Of a stretch of DNA of 64,000 bases, positions 44,356 to 54,763 are shown piece after piece. The translations under genes and the position numbers were made by a program. This DNA comes from Pseudomonas kermanshahensis (GTDB lineage Bacteria; Pseudomonadota; Gammaproteobacteria; Pseudomonadales; Pseudomonadaceae). Position 1 is the stretch's first letter. Each line of letters begins with the position of its first letter. The stretch spans positions 558,001 through 622,000 of the forward strand of contig NZ_JABWRY020000001.1 of the NCBI RefSeq assembly GCF_014269205.2, read 5' to 3'. Under the pieces are notes generated by a model. It was not told where the DNA came from. It saw nothing but the letters and a program-made list of their open reading frames with translations, and made no database searches.

Positions 44356-45813
44356 ATGAGTGAAGAGATCCTGATCAACATCACCCCGATGGAGTCACGT
44401 GTGGCGGTGGTGGAAAACGGGGTGCTGCAGGAAGTGCACGTCGAGCGCACCCTGCGCCGCGGCATCGTCGGCAATATCTACAAGGGCAAGGTGGTGCGCG
44501 TGCTGCCCGGCATGCAGGCGGCCTTCGTCGACATCGGCTTGGAGCGGGCGGCGTTCATCCACGCCTCGGAGATCTCCCAGCGCGAAGGCTCGGCGGTAGA
44601 GAACATTACCGCGCTGGTGCATGAAGGCCAGGCCTTGGTGGTACAGGTGACCAAAGACCCGATCGGCACCAAGGGCGCACGCCTGACCACGCAGTTGTCG
44701 ATCCCTTCGCGTTACCTGGTGTACATGCCGCGCAGCAGCCATGTCGGTATTTCCCTGAAGATCGAAGACGAAGCTGAGCGTGATCGCCTCAAGCAGGTAG
44801 TCAGCAGCTGCATGGACAGCGAGAACATCAAGGATGCCGGTGGTTTCATCTTGCGTACTGCCGCCGAAGGCGCGCGCGCTGAAGAAATCCTCCAGGACAT
44901 TCGCTACCTGCGCCGCCTGTGGGAGCAGATCGGCAGCCAGATCCAGAGCTGCGGCGCACCCACGGTAATCTACGAAGACCTCGGCCTGGCACTGCGTACC
45001 CTGCGCGACCTGGTCAACCCGAAGATCGAGAAAATCCGCATCGATTCGCGCGAAACGTTCCAGAAAACCACGCAGTTCGTCGGCGAGCTGATGCCGGAAA
45101 TCGCCGATCGCCTCGAGCATTACCCTGGCGAACGGCCGATCTTTGACCTGTACGGCGTCGAAGACGAGATCCAGCGCGCCCTGGAGCGCAAGGTGCCGCT
45201 CAAATCCGGTGGCTACCTGGTGGTCGACCCGGCTGAAGCGATGACCACCATCGACGTCAACACCGGCGCCTTTGTCGGCCATCGCAACCTCGAAGAGACC
45301 ATCTTCAAGACCAACCTCGAAGCCGCCACCGCCATTGCCCGGCAACTGCGTCTGCGCAATATCGGCGGCATCATCATCATCGACTTCATCGACATGGAAG
45401 ATGAAGAGCATCAGCGCCAGGTGCTGCGCACCCTGGAAAAACAGCTCGAGCGTGATCACGCCAAGACCAACATCATTGGCATTACCGAGCTGGGCCTGGT
45501 GCAGATGACCCGCAAGCGCACCCGCGAGAGCCTCGAGCAGGTGCTGTGCGAGCCGTGCTTGGCTTGCCAGGGGCGCGGCAAGCTGAAAACCCCCGAGACC
45601 ATCTGCTACGAAATCTTCCGTGAAATCCTCCGCGAGGCTCGTGCCTATCAGGCCGAGGGCTACCGCGTGCTGGCCAATCAGAAGGTGGTCGACCGGCTAC
45701 TGGACGAGGAGTCCGGCAACGTTGCGGAGCTCGAAACCTTCATCGGCCGAACTATCCGCTTCCAGGTCGAGTCGATGTACTCGCAGGAACAATACGATGT
45801 GGTGCTGCTCTGA
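44356..45813 (+). CDS. rng: Ribonuclease G
   Basis: 485-residue endoribonuclease for 16S rRNA 5' maturation and mRNA turnover. N-terminal S1 domain (GNIYKGKVVRVLPGMQAAFVDIGLERAAFIH), RNase H-like catalytic region with IIIIDFIDMEDEEHQ (D343/D346) and DVNTGAFVGHRNLEETI, and the zinc-link cysteines in CEPCLACQGRG. The long C-terminal scaffold of RNase E is absent, which makes this RNase G. Confidence 0.96.
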   Translation: MSEEILINITPMESRVAVVENGVLQEVHVERTLRRGIVGNIYKGKVVRVLPGMQAAFVDIGLERAAFIHASEISQREGSAVENITALVHEGQALVVQVTKDPIGTKGARLTTQLSIPSRYLVYMPRSSHVGISLKIEDEAERDRLKQVVSSCMDSENIKDAGGFILRTAAEGARAEEILQDIRYLRRLWEQIGSQIQSCGAPTVIYEDLGLALRTLRDLVNPKIEKIRIDSRETFQKTTQFVGELMPEIADRLEHYPGERPIFDLYGVEDEIQRALERKVPLKSGGYLVVDPAEAMTTIDVNTGAFVGHRNLEETIFKTNLEAATAIARQLRLRNIGGIIIIDFIDMEDEEHQRQVLRTLEKQLERDHAKTNIIGITELGLVQMTRKRTRESLEQVLCEPCLACQGRGKLKTPETICYEIFREILREARAYQAEGYRVLANQKVVDRLLDEESGNVAELETFIGRTIRFQVESMYSQEQYDVVLL

Positions 45814-45901
45814 GGCTTCGCGAAACGCGCCACAGGATGGCCGGGCTGGCAAAACCGGCACTTAGGGCCATCATGGATAAACGACCTGGAGGGCCATGGC
45901 C

Positions 45902-48900
45902 ATGGGACGTCTGACCCGCGTTCTTGTCGCCTCGACCCGCTGGGGGCTGGGCATTTGCGCGCTGCTGGCGGTGTTGGTGGCGCTGTACGTTAGCGTTGGC
46001 CGGCAACTGGTGCCGCTGGTGGCCGAATACCGGGCCGATGTCGAGCACAAGGCCGAGCAAGCGTTGGGCTTGCCGGTGCACGTTGGTGCCCTGGAGGGCC
46101 GCTGGAGCGGGCTTGCGCCTGTACTGCGCGTTCGCGACCTGCAATTGGGCGAAGGTGCTGGCGCGTTACGCCTGGACGAGGTCAAGCTGGTGCCAGACCT
46201 CTGGGCCAGCCTGACCTCCCGTGAGGTGCGCCTGGCACGTATCCAGCTGGGTGGCTTGCAACTGATCCTGCGCGAAGACGCGCAAGGCGCCTGGAACCTC
46301 GAAGGGCTGCCGAAGAAGGATGATGCCCCGCTCGACCCCGCCGAGTTGCTGCAGCGCCTGCGTCAACTGGGGCGCATCGATGTGTTCGACAGCCAGGTAA
46401 CCCTGCATCCCTGGCAGCGCGACCCCCTGACCTTGACCTACGTGAGCGTGGGCTTGCAGGCCGGTGCCTCGCGCCAGGCCCTCGACCTGCGCGCCACGCT
46501 GCCTGACGGCCAGCCCCTGGCGCTGAACCTGCGCAGCCGCGCGTCGGCCGAGGCCTGGCGCGATGGCCAGGTTGCCGCCTACCTGAGCCTGCCGCAAAGC
46601 GACTGGGCACGCTGGTTGCCGCCGAGCCTGCTGGGCAAGTGGCACGCCAGCGCATTGCGCGCGGGTGGCGAGTTCTGGGTCGACTGGGGCAAAGGCCAGT
46701 TGCAGCAAGCCGTGGTCCGGCTCAATGCGCCCCAGCTACAAGGCGCTTATGCCGAGCGCAAAGCCGCGACCGTGGAGAACCTGGCGTTGTCTGCGTGGTT
46801 CCAGCGCAACGAGCAAGGTTTTGATGTGATGGTCGATTCCCTGGCCATGAATATCGGCAAGAACCGTTGGGAGTCCCACCTTCAATTACGTCAGCGCCCA
46901 GGGCAGGCCCCCGCTGATGAGCGCTGGCAAGTGCAGGCCGACCGCCTCGACCTCACCCCTTTGACCCCGTTGATCAATGCCCTGGCACCGCTGCCGGACA
47001 ACCTCATGGCCGTGGTTGATGGCCTGAAAGTCACCGGCGCCCTGCGCAACGTGCGCCTGGAGGCGCGGCCCAAAGCCGAAGGCGACCAGCGCCTGCAGTT
47101 TGCCGCCAACCTAGAGAAGGTTGGTTTCAACGCATACCACGGTGCCCCGGCGGCCGGCAATGTCAGCGGCAGCGTCAGTGGTGACCTGGGGCACGGCGAG
47201 CTGCGGCTGGATACCGATGCGTTCATGCTGCACCTGTACCCGATCTTCGCCAAACCCTGGCATTACCAGCAGGCCAATGCGCGCCTGACCTGGGCCCTCG
47301 ACAAAGAAGGCTTCACCCTCGTCGCGCCCTACCTGAAGGTACTGGGCGAGGAGGGCAAGATCGCCGGTGACTTCCTCATTCGCCTGCTGTTCGAAGAGGG
47401 CCGCGAGGACTACATGGACCTGCGCGTCGGCTTGACCGAGGGCGATGGCCGCTACACGGCCAAGTACCTGCCCGAAGTGCTGAGCCCGGCCCTCGACGAA
47501 TGGCTGCGCAGTGCGATCGTCAAAGGCACCGTGGACGAGGGTTACTTCCAGTACCAAGGCTCGCTGAACCATGGCGCCGCGCCAGAGGCGCGCAGTATCA
47601 GCCTGTTCTTCAAGGTGCGCGACGCGGTATTGGACTTCCAGCCCGGCTGGCCACAGGTGCAGCAGGTGGACGGTGATGTGCTGATCGAGGACAGCGGTGT
47701 GCGCATCAAGGCTCACCATGGCCTGTTGCTCGACACCAAGGTCAGTGACGTCAGTGTCGATATCCCCCACGTCGAGGGTGACCAGCACAGCCACCTGTAT
47801 CTCGATGGCGATTTCGACGGCGGCCTGGACGACGGCCTGAAAATTCTCAAAGAGGCGCCGATCGGCACGGGCGAGATCTTCGCCGGCTGGGAAGGCGAGG
47901 GCCCGCTCAAGGGCAAGGTCAAGCTCGATATCCCCCTGGCCCACGGGGAACGGCCCAAAGTTCAGGTGGACTTCGCCACCGCTGATGCCCGCCTCAAGGT
48001 GGCCCCGCCTAGCCTGGAGTTGAACCGCCTGAAAGGCGACTTCAGCTTCGATTTGGACAAAGGGCTCAGTGGCAAGAACATCAGCTTGCAGGCGTTCGGC
48101 AAGCCGGTCACCGCGCAGATCGTTGCCGAGGGCGCGCCAGGGCAGATGCAGACCCGCATCAACGCCAATGGCCAGGTCGCGCTGAAGGCGCTGACCGAGT
48201 GGCTGCAATTCAACCAGGCCTTGCCGGCCTCGGGCGACTTGCCGTATCAGTTGCAGCTCAACCTCGGCAGCCGGGACAACAGCCTTAGCGTCAATTCCTC
48301 ACTCAAGGGCCTTGCCATCGACTTGCCTGCGCCCTTCGGCAAGGCCGCTGCGGACACCCGTGACAGCCGTTTCAGCATGAACCTGCAAGGCTCGGAGCGA
48401 CGCATTGACGCCGGTTATGCCGACCTCGCGCGCTTCGCCTATGCCGCGCCTTCCGACAAGCTGGCCCAGGGCCGCGGCGAATTGCTGCTGGGCACGGGCC
48501 AGGCACAAGTACCGGCCGGCCAAGGCTTGCGCGTACGTGGGCGACTGGAAACACTCGACCTGGCCCCGTGGCAGGCCAAGGTGGCCAGCCTGGGCGGTGA
48601 TGACCCCGGTGGCAGTGCGCGGCAGATCCTGCAAAGCGTCGACCTGAGCATTGGCCAACTGAAGGCCTTCGGCATGGACCTCAACCAGGCGGTGGTACGC
48701 CTGGCCCGGGGTGGCCCGGCGTGGGACCTGCGGCTGGACAGCAAGGAAGTCATCGGCAACGCACGCGTGCCGGATGCCAAGGGCGCGCCCATGTCGATTC
48801 GCTTGCAGACCTTGCGCCTGCCGGCGGCCGACCCGGCCCAGGCCCAGGCCGAGGAAGGGCCTGACCCGTTAGCCTCGTTCGACCCGCGCAAGGTACCTGC

Positions 48901-49711
48901 GCTGGACCTGAGCATCGACAAGCTCTACCGCGGCGACGACCTGTTCGGCAGCGCCTCGATCAAGCTGCGCCCAACCGCGCGCGGCGTGTCGGCAGACGAT
49001 ATCGACCTGGACTTCAAAGGCCTGCGCATCGATGGCGGCGGTGGCTGGGAAGGCCAGCCGGGCAGCACCAGCAGCTGGTACAAAGGGCGCCTGGATGGCA
49101 AGAACCTGGCCGATGTGCTCAAGGCGTGGGGGTTCGCGCCTACCGTGACCAGCCGCGATTTCCGCCTGGATGTCGATGGCCGTTGGCCCGGTTCACCTGC
49201 CTGGGTGGGCCTGAACCGCTTCTCTGGGAGCATGGACGCGGCATTGCGTACCGGCCAGTTTGTCGAAGTCGAAGGCAGTGCCCAGGCCTTGCGCGTGTTC
49301 GGCCTGCTCAATTTCAACTCCATCGGTCGTCGCCTGCGCCTGGACTTCTCCGACCTGTTCGAAAAAGGGCTGGCCTATGACCGGGTCAAGGGCCTGCTGG
49401 TGGCCAGTAATGGCGTGTACGTGACCCGTGAACCGATTACGGTGACCGGCCCTTCGAGCAACTTCGAGCTCGAGGGCACCTTGGACATGGTCCGTGACCG
49501 GGTGGATGCCAACCTGCAGGTGACCCTGCCGGTCACCAACAACCTGCCGCTGGCTGCGTTGATCGTCGGTGCTCCAGCGGTCGGGGGCGCGCTGTTCCTT
49601 GTGGATCGGTTGATCGGCGACCGGGTCTCACGTTTTGCCAGCGTGCATTACCGCGTCGAGGGGCCGTGGAAAGAGCCTAGAATCACATTTGTGAAACCTT
49701 TCGAGAAATAG
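45902..49711 (+). CDS. yhdP: YhdP-family AsmA-like phospholipid transport protein
   Basis: 1269 residues. One N-terminal membrane helix (LGICALLAVLVALYVSVGRQLVPLV) and a very long periplasmic beta-rich part with DUF3971 and AsmA-like C-terminal repeats, ending LIVGAPAVGGALFLVDRLIGDRVSRFASVHYRVEGPWKEPRI. YhdP, TamB and YdbH form bridges that carry phospholipids to the outer membrane. I chose the ATG at 45902 (GGAGG 8 bases upstream); the ATG two codons earlier is only 3 bases from it. Confidence 0.93.
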   Translation: MGRLTRVLVASTRWGLGICALLAVLVALYVSVGRQLVPLVAEYRADVEHKAEQALGLPVHVGALEGRWSGLAPVLRVRDLQLGEGAGALRLDEVKLVPDLWASLTSREVRLARIQLGGLQLILREDAQGAWNLEGLPKKDDAPLDPAELLQRLRQLGRIDVFDSQVTLHPWQRDPLTLTYVSVGLQAGASRQALDLRATLPDGQPLALNLRSRASAEAWRDGQVAAYLSLPQSDWARWLPPSLLGKWHASALRAGGEFWVDWGKGQLQQAVVRLNAPQLQGAYAERKAATVENLALSAWFQRNEQGFDVMVDSLAMNIGKNRWESHLQLRQRPGQAPADERWQVQADRLDLTPLTPLINALAPLPDNLMAVVDGLKVTGALRNVRLEARPKAEGDQRLQFAANLEKVGFNAYHGAPAAGNVSGSVSGDLGHGELRLDTDAFMLHLYPIFAKPWHYQQANARLTWALDKEGFTLVAPYLKVLGEEGKIAGDFLIRLLFEEGREDYMDLRVGLTEGDGRYTAKYLPEVLSPALDEWLRSAIVKGTVDEGYFQYQGSLNHGAAPEARSISLFFKVRDAVLDFQPGWPQVQQVDGDVLIEDSGVRIKAHHGLLLDTKVSDVSVDIPHVEGDQHSHLYLDGDFDGGLDDGLKILKEAPIGTGEIFAGWEGEGPLKGKVKLDIPLAHGERPKVQVDFATADARLKVAPPSLELNRLKGDFSFDLDKGLSGKNISLQAFGKPVTAQIVAEGAPGQMQTRINANGQVALKALTEWLQFNQALPASGDLPYQLQLNLGSRDNSLSVNSSLKGLAIDLPAPFGKAAADTRDSRFSMNLQGSERRIDAGYADLARFAYAAPSDKLAQGRGELLLGTGQAQVPAGQGLRVRGRLETLDLAPWQAKVASLGGDDPGGSARQILQSVDLSIGQLKAFGMDLNQAVVRLARGGPAWDLRLDSKEVIGNARVPDAKGAPMSIRLQTLRLPAADPAQAQAEEGPDPLASFDPRKVPALDLSIDKLYRGDDLFGSASIKLRPTARGVSADDIDLDFKGLRIDGGGGWEGQPGSTSSWYKGRLDGKNLADVLKAWGFAPTVTSRDFRLDVDGRWPGSPAWVGLNRFSGSMDAALRTGQFVEVEGSAQALRVFGLLNFNSIGRRLRLDFSDLFEKGLAYDRVKGLLVASNGVYVTREPITVTGPSSNFELEGTLDMVRDRVDANLQVTLPVTNNLPLAALIVGAPAVGGALFLVDRLIGDRVSRFASVHYRVEGPWKEPRITFVKPFEK

Positions 49712-49725
49712 CGCCAGGAGTAGTC

Positions 49726-50577
49726 ATGAAGGCAGCGGTGATCCAGATGGTCAGCCAGGACGACGTGCTGGCCAACCTGCAGCGGGCCGGCGCCCTGCTT
49801 GAGCAGGCCGCGCTCGGTGGCGCACGCCTGGCCGTGCTGCCAGAGAACTTCGCTGCGATGGGGCGCAAGGATGCTGCGGCGATCGGGCGTGCCGAAGCCT
49901 TGGGGGAAGGGCCGATCCTGCCCTGGTTGAAACGCACGGCGCGCGACCTCAAGTTATGGATTGTCGCCGGCACGTTGCCGTTGCCACCGGTCGGCCAACC
50001 TGATGCCAAGGCCCATGCCTGCTCGTTGTTGATCGATGAAGACGGTGAAGTGGCCGCGCGCTATGACAAGTTGCACCTGTTCGACGTGGACGTCGCCGAC
50101 AACCGCGGCCGTTATCGCGAGTCTGACGATTATGCCCATGGCGCACAGGTGGTGGTGGCCGATACCCCGGTGGGGCGCCTGGGCTTGAGCGTATGCTATG
50201 ACCTGCGCTTCCCCGAGTTGTACAGCGCATTGCGCGCAGCCGGGGCAGAACTGATCACCGCACCTGCCGCCTTCACGGCGGTGACGGGGGCGGCGCACTG
50301 GGACGTGCTGATTCGCGCGCGCGCCATCGAGACCCAGTGCTACCTGTTGGCCGCAGCACAGGGCGGCACCCATCCAGGGCCACGGGAAACCCATGGCCAT
50401 GCAGCGATCATCGACCCTTGGGGGCGGATCGTTGCGCAGCAGGCGCAGGGCGAAGCGGTATTGCTCGCCGAGCGCGACATTGACGAACAAGCGTCCATTC
50501 GGGCGCGCATGCCGGTGGTATCGCACCGGCGCTTTTTCTCGCAGGACGCCTTGCGGCCTGCGCACACCTCGGAGTGA
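49726..50577 (+). CDS. Carbon-nitrogen hydrolase, Nit1/deaminated-glutathione amidase-like
   Basis: 283 residues of the nitrilase superfamily with the catalytic triad E40 (LPENFAAM), K115 ([10 protein letters not shown]) and C157 ([11 protein letters not shown]). The run [34 protein letters not shown] and [11 protein letters not shown] is typical of Nit1/YbeM enzymes, which hydrolyse deaminated glutathione as metabolite repair. Between yhdP (14 bases) and tldD (2 bases), so part of the same transcription unit. Confidence 0.9.
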   Translation: MKAAVIQMVSQDDVLANLQRAGALLEQAALGGARLAVLPENFAAMGRKDAAAIGRAEALGEGPILPWLKRTARDLKLWIVAGTLPLPPVGQPDAKAHACSLLIDEDGEVAARYDKLHLFDVDVADNRGRYRESDDYAHGAQVVVADTPVGRLGLSVCYDLRFPELYSALRAAGAELITAPAAFTAVTGAAHWDVLIRARAIETQCYLLAAAQGGTHPGPRETHGHAAIIDPWGRIVAQQAQGEAVLLAERDIDEQASIRARMPVVSHRRFFSQDALRPAHTSE

Positions 50578-50579
50578 CT

Positions 50580-52019
50580 ATGAGCCAGATGTTATCCACC
50601 GTCAGCGAGCAGCTCCTGGCCCCAGGCGGATTGACCCTGGACAGCCTGCAGGCTGTGCTGGGTGAGTTGGCCGGCCCGGGCATCGATGCCGCCGACTTGT
50701 ATTTCCAGGGCCAGATCTCGGAAACCTGGGCGCTCGAGGACGGCATCGTCAAAGAGGGCAGCTTCAACCTGGATCAGGGCGTGGGCGTACGTGCCCAATC
50801 CGGTGAAAAGACCGGCTTCGCCTACAGCAATGCTATCAACCTGGAAGCCTTGACCTCGGCCGCCCGCGCCGCGCGTTCGATTTCCCGCGCTGGGCAGAAT
50901 GGCACGGTACAGGCGTTCCGTAGCCAGGATGTGACCGCCCTGTATGCTCCGGACAACCCGCTGGATGTGCTGACGCGCGCCGAAAAGGTCGACCTGCTCA
51001 AGCGTGTCGACGCGGCGACCCGTGCGCTGGACCCGCGTATCCAGCAGGTCAGCGTGAGCATGGCCGGGGTCTGGGAGCGCATTCTCATCGCCGCGGCTGA
51101 TGGCAGCCTGGCCGCCGACGTGCGCCCGCTGGTGCGTTTCAACGTCAGTGTCATCGTCGAACAGAATGGCCGTCGCGAACGCGGTGGCCAGGGCGGTGGC
51201 GGGCGTACCGACTACCGGTTCTTCACCGAAGAGAAGGTCATGGGCTATGCCCGTGAGGCCTTGCGCCAGGCGCTGGTGAACCTGGAAGCGATTCCAGCGC
51301 CGGCGGGCACCTTGCCGGTGGTGCTGGGCTCGGGTTGGTCGGGTGTGTTGTTGCATGAGGCGGTAGGCCATGGCCTGGAAGGCGACTTCAACCGCAAGGG
51401 CAGCTCGGCGTTCAGTGGCCGCATCGGTGAGCAGGTGGCGTCGAAGCTGTGCACCATCGTCGACGACGGCACCCTTGAAGGCCGCCGTGGCTCACTGAGC
51501 GTGGATGACGAAGGCACCCCGACCGAGTGCACCACGCTGATCGAAAACGGTGTGCTCAAAGGCTACATGCAGGACAAGCTGAACGCCCGCCTGATGGGCA
51601 TGGCCGTGACCGGCAACGGCCGTCGCGAGTCCTACGCGCATCTGCCGATGCCACGTATGACCAACACCTACATGCGTGCCGGCGAGAGCGACCCGCAAGA
51701 AATCATCGCCTCGGTGAAAAAAGGCATCTACTGCGCCAACCTTGGTGGTGGCCAGGTGGATATCACCAGCGGCAAGTTCGTGTTCTCCACCAGTGAGGCG
51801 TATTTGATCGAGGACGGCAAGATTACTGCGCCGGTCAAAGGGGCAACGCTGATTGGTAACGGACCGGAGGCGATGAGCCGCGTGTCGATGGTCGGCAATG
51901 ACCTGGCCCTGGACAGTGGTGTCGGGACCTGCGGCAAGGATGGGCAATCGGTGCCTGTAGGGGTAGGGCAGCCGACGCTGAAGCTGGATGCGATCACAGT
52001 TGGCGGTACTGGCGCGTGA
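50580..52019 (+). CDS. tldD: Metalloprotease TldD
   Basis: 479-residue catalytic subunit of the TldD/TldE protease, which trims leader peptides and unfolded peptides (microcin B17 and CcdA in E. coli). The zinc-binding HExxxH is HEAVGH at residues 259-264, within [21 protein letters not shown] at 50580 with GGAG 5 bases upstream, 2 bases after the preceding gene. Its partner PmbA/TldE is encoded at 52764, with darP inserted on the opposite strand. Confidence 0.96.
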   Translation: MSQMLSTVSEQLLAPGGLTLDSLQAVLGELAGPGIDAADLYFQGQISETWALEDGIVKEGSFNLDQGVGVRAQSGEKTGFAYSNAINLEALTSAARAARSISRAGQNGTVQAFRSQDVTALYAPDNPLDVLTRAEKVDLLKRVDAATRALDPRIQQVSVSMAGVWERILIAAADGSLAADVRPLVRFNVSVIVEQNGRRERGGQGGGGRTDYRFFTEEKVMGYAREALRQALVNLEAIPAPAGTLPVVLGSGWSGVLLHEAVGHGLEGDFNRKGSSAFSGRIGEQVASKLCTIVDDGTLEGRRGSLSVDDEGTPTECTTLIENGVLKGYMQDKLNARLMGMAVTGNGRRESYAHLPMPRMTNTYMRAGESDPQEIIASVKKGIYCANLGGGQVDITSGKFVFSTSEAYLIEDGKITAPVKGATLIGNGPEAMSRVSMVGNDLALDSGVGTCGKDGQSVPVGVGQPTLKLDAITVGGTGA

Positions 52020-52047
52020 TGGCGTTGGGGACCGCGTTGCGGTCCTT

Positions 52048-52110
52048 TCGCAGCGCAAGGCTGCTCCTACAGGTATCGCATGCCCCTGTAGGAGCAGCCT
52101 TGCGCTGCGA
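52048..52110. repeat. Long perfect inverted repeat (REP variant), probable bidirectional terminator
   Basis: Arms of 26 bases (TCGCAGCGCAAGGCTGCTCC plus TACAGG, and exact complement) separated by 11 bases, in the convergent gap between tldD and darP, flanked by further GGGGACCGC/GCGGCCCC pairing. The GGCTGCTCCTACAG core is a different REP subtype from the rest of the window. Confidence 0.85.
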
Positions 52111-52136
52111 ATGGGCCGCGAAGCGGCCCCACGGCA

Positions 52137-52655
52137 TCAACGCAAGCCGCGCTGCAGCTCGTCGAGGTCGCGGATGTACTTGAACACCTTGCGCGCAGCA
52201 GCAGGCGGCTTGTTCCGCGCTTTTTCGTGCTGGGCATGGCGGATCAGCGAGCGCAGTTGCTGGCGATCGGTGTCGGGGTATTCGTTGACGAAGCGCTCGA
52301 GGTCTTCGTCATTACCGTCGATGAGCCGGTCGCGCCAGCGCTCCAGGCCGTGGAAGCGTTCGTTGTACTGGCGGGTCGAGCTGTCCATCTGTTCGAGCAA
52401 GGCATGGATGGCATCCAGGTCCTGGACGCGCATCAGCTTGCCGACGAACGACATGTGCCGTTTGCGGGCTCCGTGAGCTGTGTGCTTGCTGGCCTCGGCC
52501 AACGCTTTGCGTAGCTCGTCGGTCAACGGCAGGCGTGCCAGGGTGTCAGCCTTGAGCGTAGTGAGGCGCTCGCCGAGTTCAACCAGTTCATGCAGTTCGC
52601 GCTTGATCTGGGTTTTGCTTTTTTCGCCGTCGTAGGCGTCGTTTGAATCAACCAT
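52137..52655 (-). CDS. darP: Ribosome-associated protein DarP/YjgA (DUF615)
   Basis: 172 residues of the YjgA family, a 50S-subunit assembly factor. [19 protein letters not shown] near the N-terminus and [34 protein letters not shown] are the conserved segments; highly charged and helical. Divergent from pmbA and convergent with tldD. Confidence 0.95.
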   Translation of the reverse strand: MVDSNDAYDGEKSKTQIKRELHELVELGERLTTLKADTLARLPLTDELRKALAEASKHTAHGARKRHMSFVGKLMRVQDLDAIHALLEQMDSSTRQYNERFHGLERWRDRLIDGNDEDLERFVNEYPDTDRQQLRSLIRHAQHEKARNKPPAAARKVFKYIRDLDELQRGLR

Positions 52656-52763
52656 GGTGGCAGTCCGCTAGAAATCGCCGCCATGATAACCAGTCGGGGG
52701 CCGCTTGTCCGGCCCGGTCGTAGAATGACCTTCGCCGAACGCAGAATTTGAGTGGAGAGAACC

Positions 52764-54110
52764 ATGAGTGCAGTCCAGAGCGTAGGTCCGAAAGACCTGC
52801 CAGCGTTGCAGGAACAGGTCGAAGCGATCATCGCCGAAGCGCGTCGCCAGGGTGCCAGTGCCTGCGAAGTTGCGGTGTCGCTGGAGCAGGGCCTGTCCAC
52901 CACGGTGCGCCAGCGTGAGGTCGAAACGGTCGAGTTCAACCGTGACCAAGGCTTTGGCATCACCCTCTATGTCGGCCAGCGCAAAGGCTCGGCCAGCACC
53001 TCCGCGAGTGGCCCAGACGCGATCCGCGAGACCGTTGCCGCAGCCTTGGCCATCGCCAAGCACACCTCCGAAGACGAGTGCTCGGGGCTGGCCGATGCCG
53101 CGCTGATGGCGCGCGAAATCCCGGACCTGGACCTTTATCACGACTGGGATATCGAACCCGAGAAGGCGATCGAGATGGCCTTGGCCTGCGAGGCCGCGGC
53201 GTTCGACGCCGATGCCCGCATTCTCAACGCCGATGGCACCACCCTCAACACCCATCAAGGGTGCCGGGTGTACGGCAACAGCCACGGATTCATCGGTGGT
53301 TATGCGTCGACCCGGCACAGCCTGAGCTGTGTGATGATCGCCGAGGGCGACGGGCAGATGCAGCGCGACTACTGGTATGACGTGAACCGCCAAGGCACCT
53401 TGCTGGCTGACCCGCGCAGCATCGGCCAGCGCGCGGCCCAGCGTGCGGCCAGCCGCCTCGGCGCGCGCCCCGTACCAACCTGCGAAGTGCCGGTGCTGTT
53501 CTCGGCGGAGCTGGCCGGCGGCCTGTTCGGCAGCTTCCTCTCGGCGATTTCCGGCGGCAACCTGTACCGCAAGTCGTCGTTCCTTGAAGGCACCCTTGGC
53601 CAGCGCCTGTTCCCAAGCTGGCTGACCCTCGATGAGCGCCCGCATATTCCTCGGGCCTTGGGCAGTGCCGCGTTCGATGGCGATGGCTTGGCGACCTACG
53701 CCAAACCGTTCGTCGACAAAGGTGAGTTGGTGTCGTACCTGCTGGGCACCTATTCCGGGCGCAAGCTCGGGCTGCCGAGCACGGCCAACTCCGGTGGTGT
53801 TCACAACTTGTACGTAACCCATGGCGTCGAAGACCAGGCTGCCCTGATCCGCCGCATGGGGCGTGGCTTGCTGGTGACCGAGCTGATGGGGCATGGCCTG
53901 AACATGGTGACCGGCGATTATTCGCGTGGGGCTGCGGGTTTCTGGGTCGAGAACGGCGAGATTCAGCATGCGGTGCAGGAAGTGACCATCGCCGGGAACA
54001 TGAAGGATATGTTCCAGCAAATTGTCGCGATCGGTAACGATCTAGAGACACGCAGCAATATCCATACGGGCTCGGTGCTGATCGAGCGAATGACGGTTGC
54101 AGGGAGCTGA
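52764..54110 (+). CDS. pmbA: TldE/PmbA subunit of the TldD/TldE protease
   Basis: 448 residues. Same fold as TldD but with TELMGHGLNMVTGDYSRG in place of the HExxxH site, as expected for the non-catalytic partner. Conserved C-terminal GAAGFWVENGEIQHAVQEVTIAGNMKDM and FQQIVAIGNDLETRSNI. ATG at 52764 with GGAGAG about 6 bases upstream. Confidence 0.96.
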   Translation: MSAVQSVGPKDLPALQEQVEAIIAEARRQGASACEVAVSLEQGLSTTVRQREVETVEFNRDQGFGITLYVGQRKGSASTSASGPDAIRETVAAALAIAKHTSEDECSGLADAALMAREIPDLDLYHDWDIEPEKAIEMALACEAAAFDADARILNADGTTLNTHQGCRVYGNSHGFIGGYASTRHSLSCVMIAEGDGQMQRDYWYDVNRQGTLLADPRSIGQRAAQRAASRLGARPVPTCEVPVLFSAELAGGLFGSFLSAISGGNLYRKSSFLEGTLGQRLFPSWLTLDERPHIPRALGSAAFDGDGLATYAKPFVDKGELVSYLLGTYSGRKLGLPSTANSGGVHNLYVTHGVEDQAALIRRMGRGLLVTELMGHGLNMVTGDYSRGAAGFWVENGEIQHAVQEVTIAGNMKDMFQQIVAIGNDLETRSNIHTGSVLIERMTVAGS

Positions 54111-54125
54111 TAGGTAACCTGCTCT

Positions 54126-54209
54126 GGCCTCTTCGCGGGTAAACCCGCTCCCACAGGATCACCGACTGGCTTCAGGTACTGTGGGAGCGGGTTTACCCGC
54201 GAAGAGGCC
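54126..54209. repeat. REP pair, inverted, GTAAAC variant
   Basis: GGCCTCTTCGCGGGTAAACC arm and complementary GGTTTACCCGCGAAGAGGCC, both carrying GTAAAC in place of GCAAGC, after pmbA. Confidence 0.9.
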
Positions 54210-54243
54210 GGTACAGCCCAGCCTGTTTCAGACTGATTTAGAG

Positions 54244-54270
54244 AACCCGGCCCTGGTGCCGGGTTTTTTT
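54244..54270 (+). terminator. Rho-independent terminator after pmbA
   Basis: AACCCGGC-CCTGGT-GCCGGGTT stem followed by seven T. Classical structure, and it isolates the Fur-controlled operon downstream. Confidence 0.9.
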
Positions 54271-54329
54271 ATGCGTCCGACCTCACTGCTTTAGTCTATT
54301 CGCACTTGAAGTGATTCTATTTATCACTT

Positions 54330-54348
54330 AATAATGAATATCATTACC
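54330..54348 (+). promoter_or_regulatory. Fur box controlling the fagA-fumC-sodA operon
   Basis: AATAATGAATATCATTACC matches 15 of 19 positions of the Fur consensus. It ends 13 bases before the first possible ATG of fagA, so Fur binding would block the promoter or the start region. Confidence 0.85.
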
Positions 54349-54370
54349 CAGTTGCTTGGCGATGGTGTTC

Positions 54371-54763
54371 ATGAAATCCGTCCTTCACGAATTGCCCTAT
54401 TTGGAAAACTGGCGCTGGCTCAGTCGGCGCATTCGCTGCGCGCTCGAGCCCGATGAGCCGCGCCTTATCGAGCACTACCTGGCCGAAGGCCGTTACCTGG
54501 TGTGCTGCACCGAAACCTCGTCCTGGACGGTGGCGTTGACCTCCTTCCGCCTGCTGCTGGATACCGCCTGCGACCGCATGCTGCCGTGGCATTGGCGCTG
54601 CCTGTGCCTGGACCAGGCCTGGCGCCCGTTGCTGGACCTGCGCAACCTCGACCGCCGCGAACAGAACCAGCGCTGGCAGCCCTACGCCCTGCAATTGGCC
54701 AACTGCGTGCTGCTGCCTTCGATTTCTCCCGATGAACTGATGCAAGGATTAGACGATGAGTAA
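54371..54763 (+). CDS. fagA: Fur-associated protein FagA
   Basis: 130-residue protein of unknown biochemical function, first gene of the iron-repressed fagA-fumC-orf-sodA operon known from P. aeruginosa. The sequence (HELPYLENWRWLSRRIRCALEPDEPRLIEHYLAEGRYLVCC) is rich in Leu, Trp and Arg, with no membrane helix or signal peptide. Starts at 54362 and 54371 are both possible; neither has a strong ribosome site. Its end overlaps fumC by 8 bases. Confidence 0.8.
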   Translation: MKSVLHELPYLENWRWLSRRIRCALEPDEPRLIEHYLAEGRYLVCCTETSSWTVALTSFRLLLDTACDRMLPWHWRCLCLDQAWRPLLDLRNLDRREQNQRWQPYALQLANCVLLPSISPDELMQGLDDE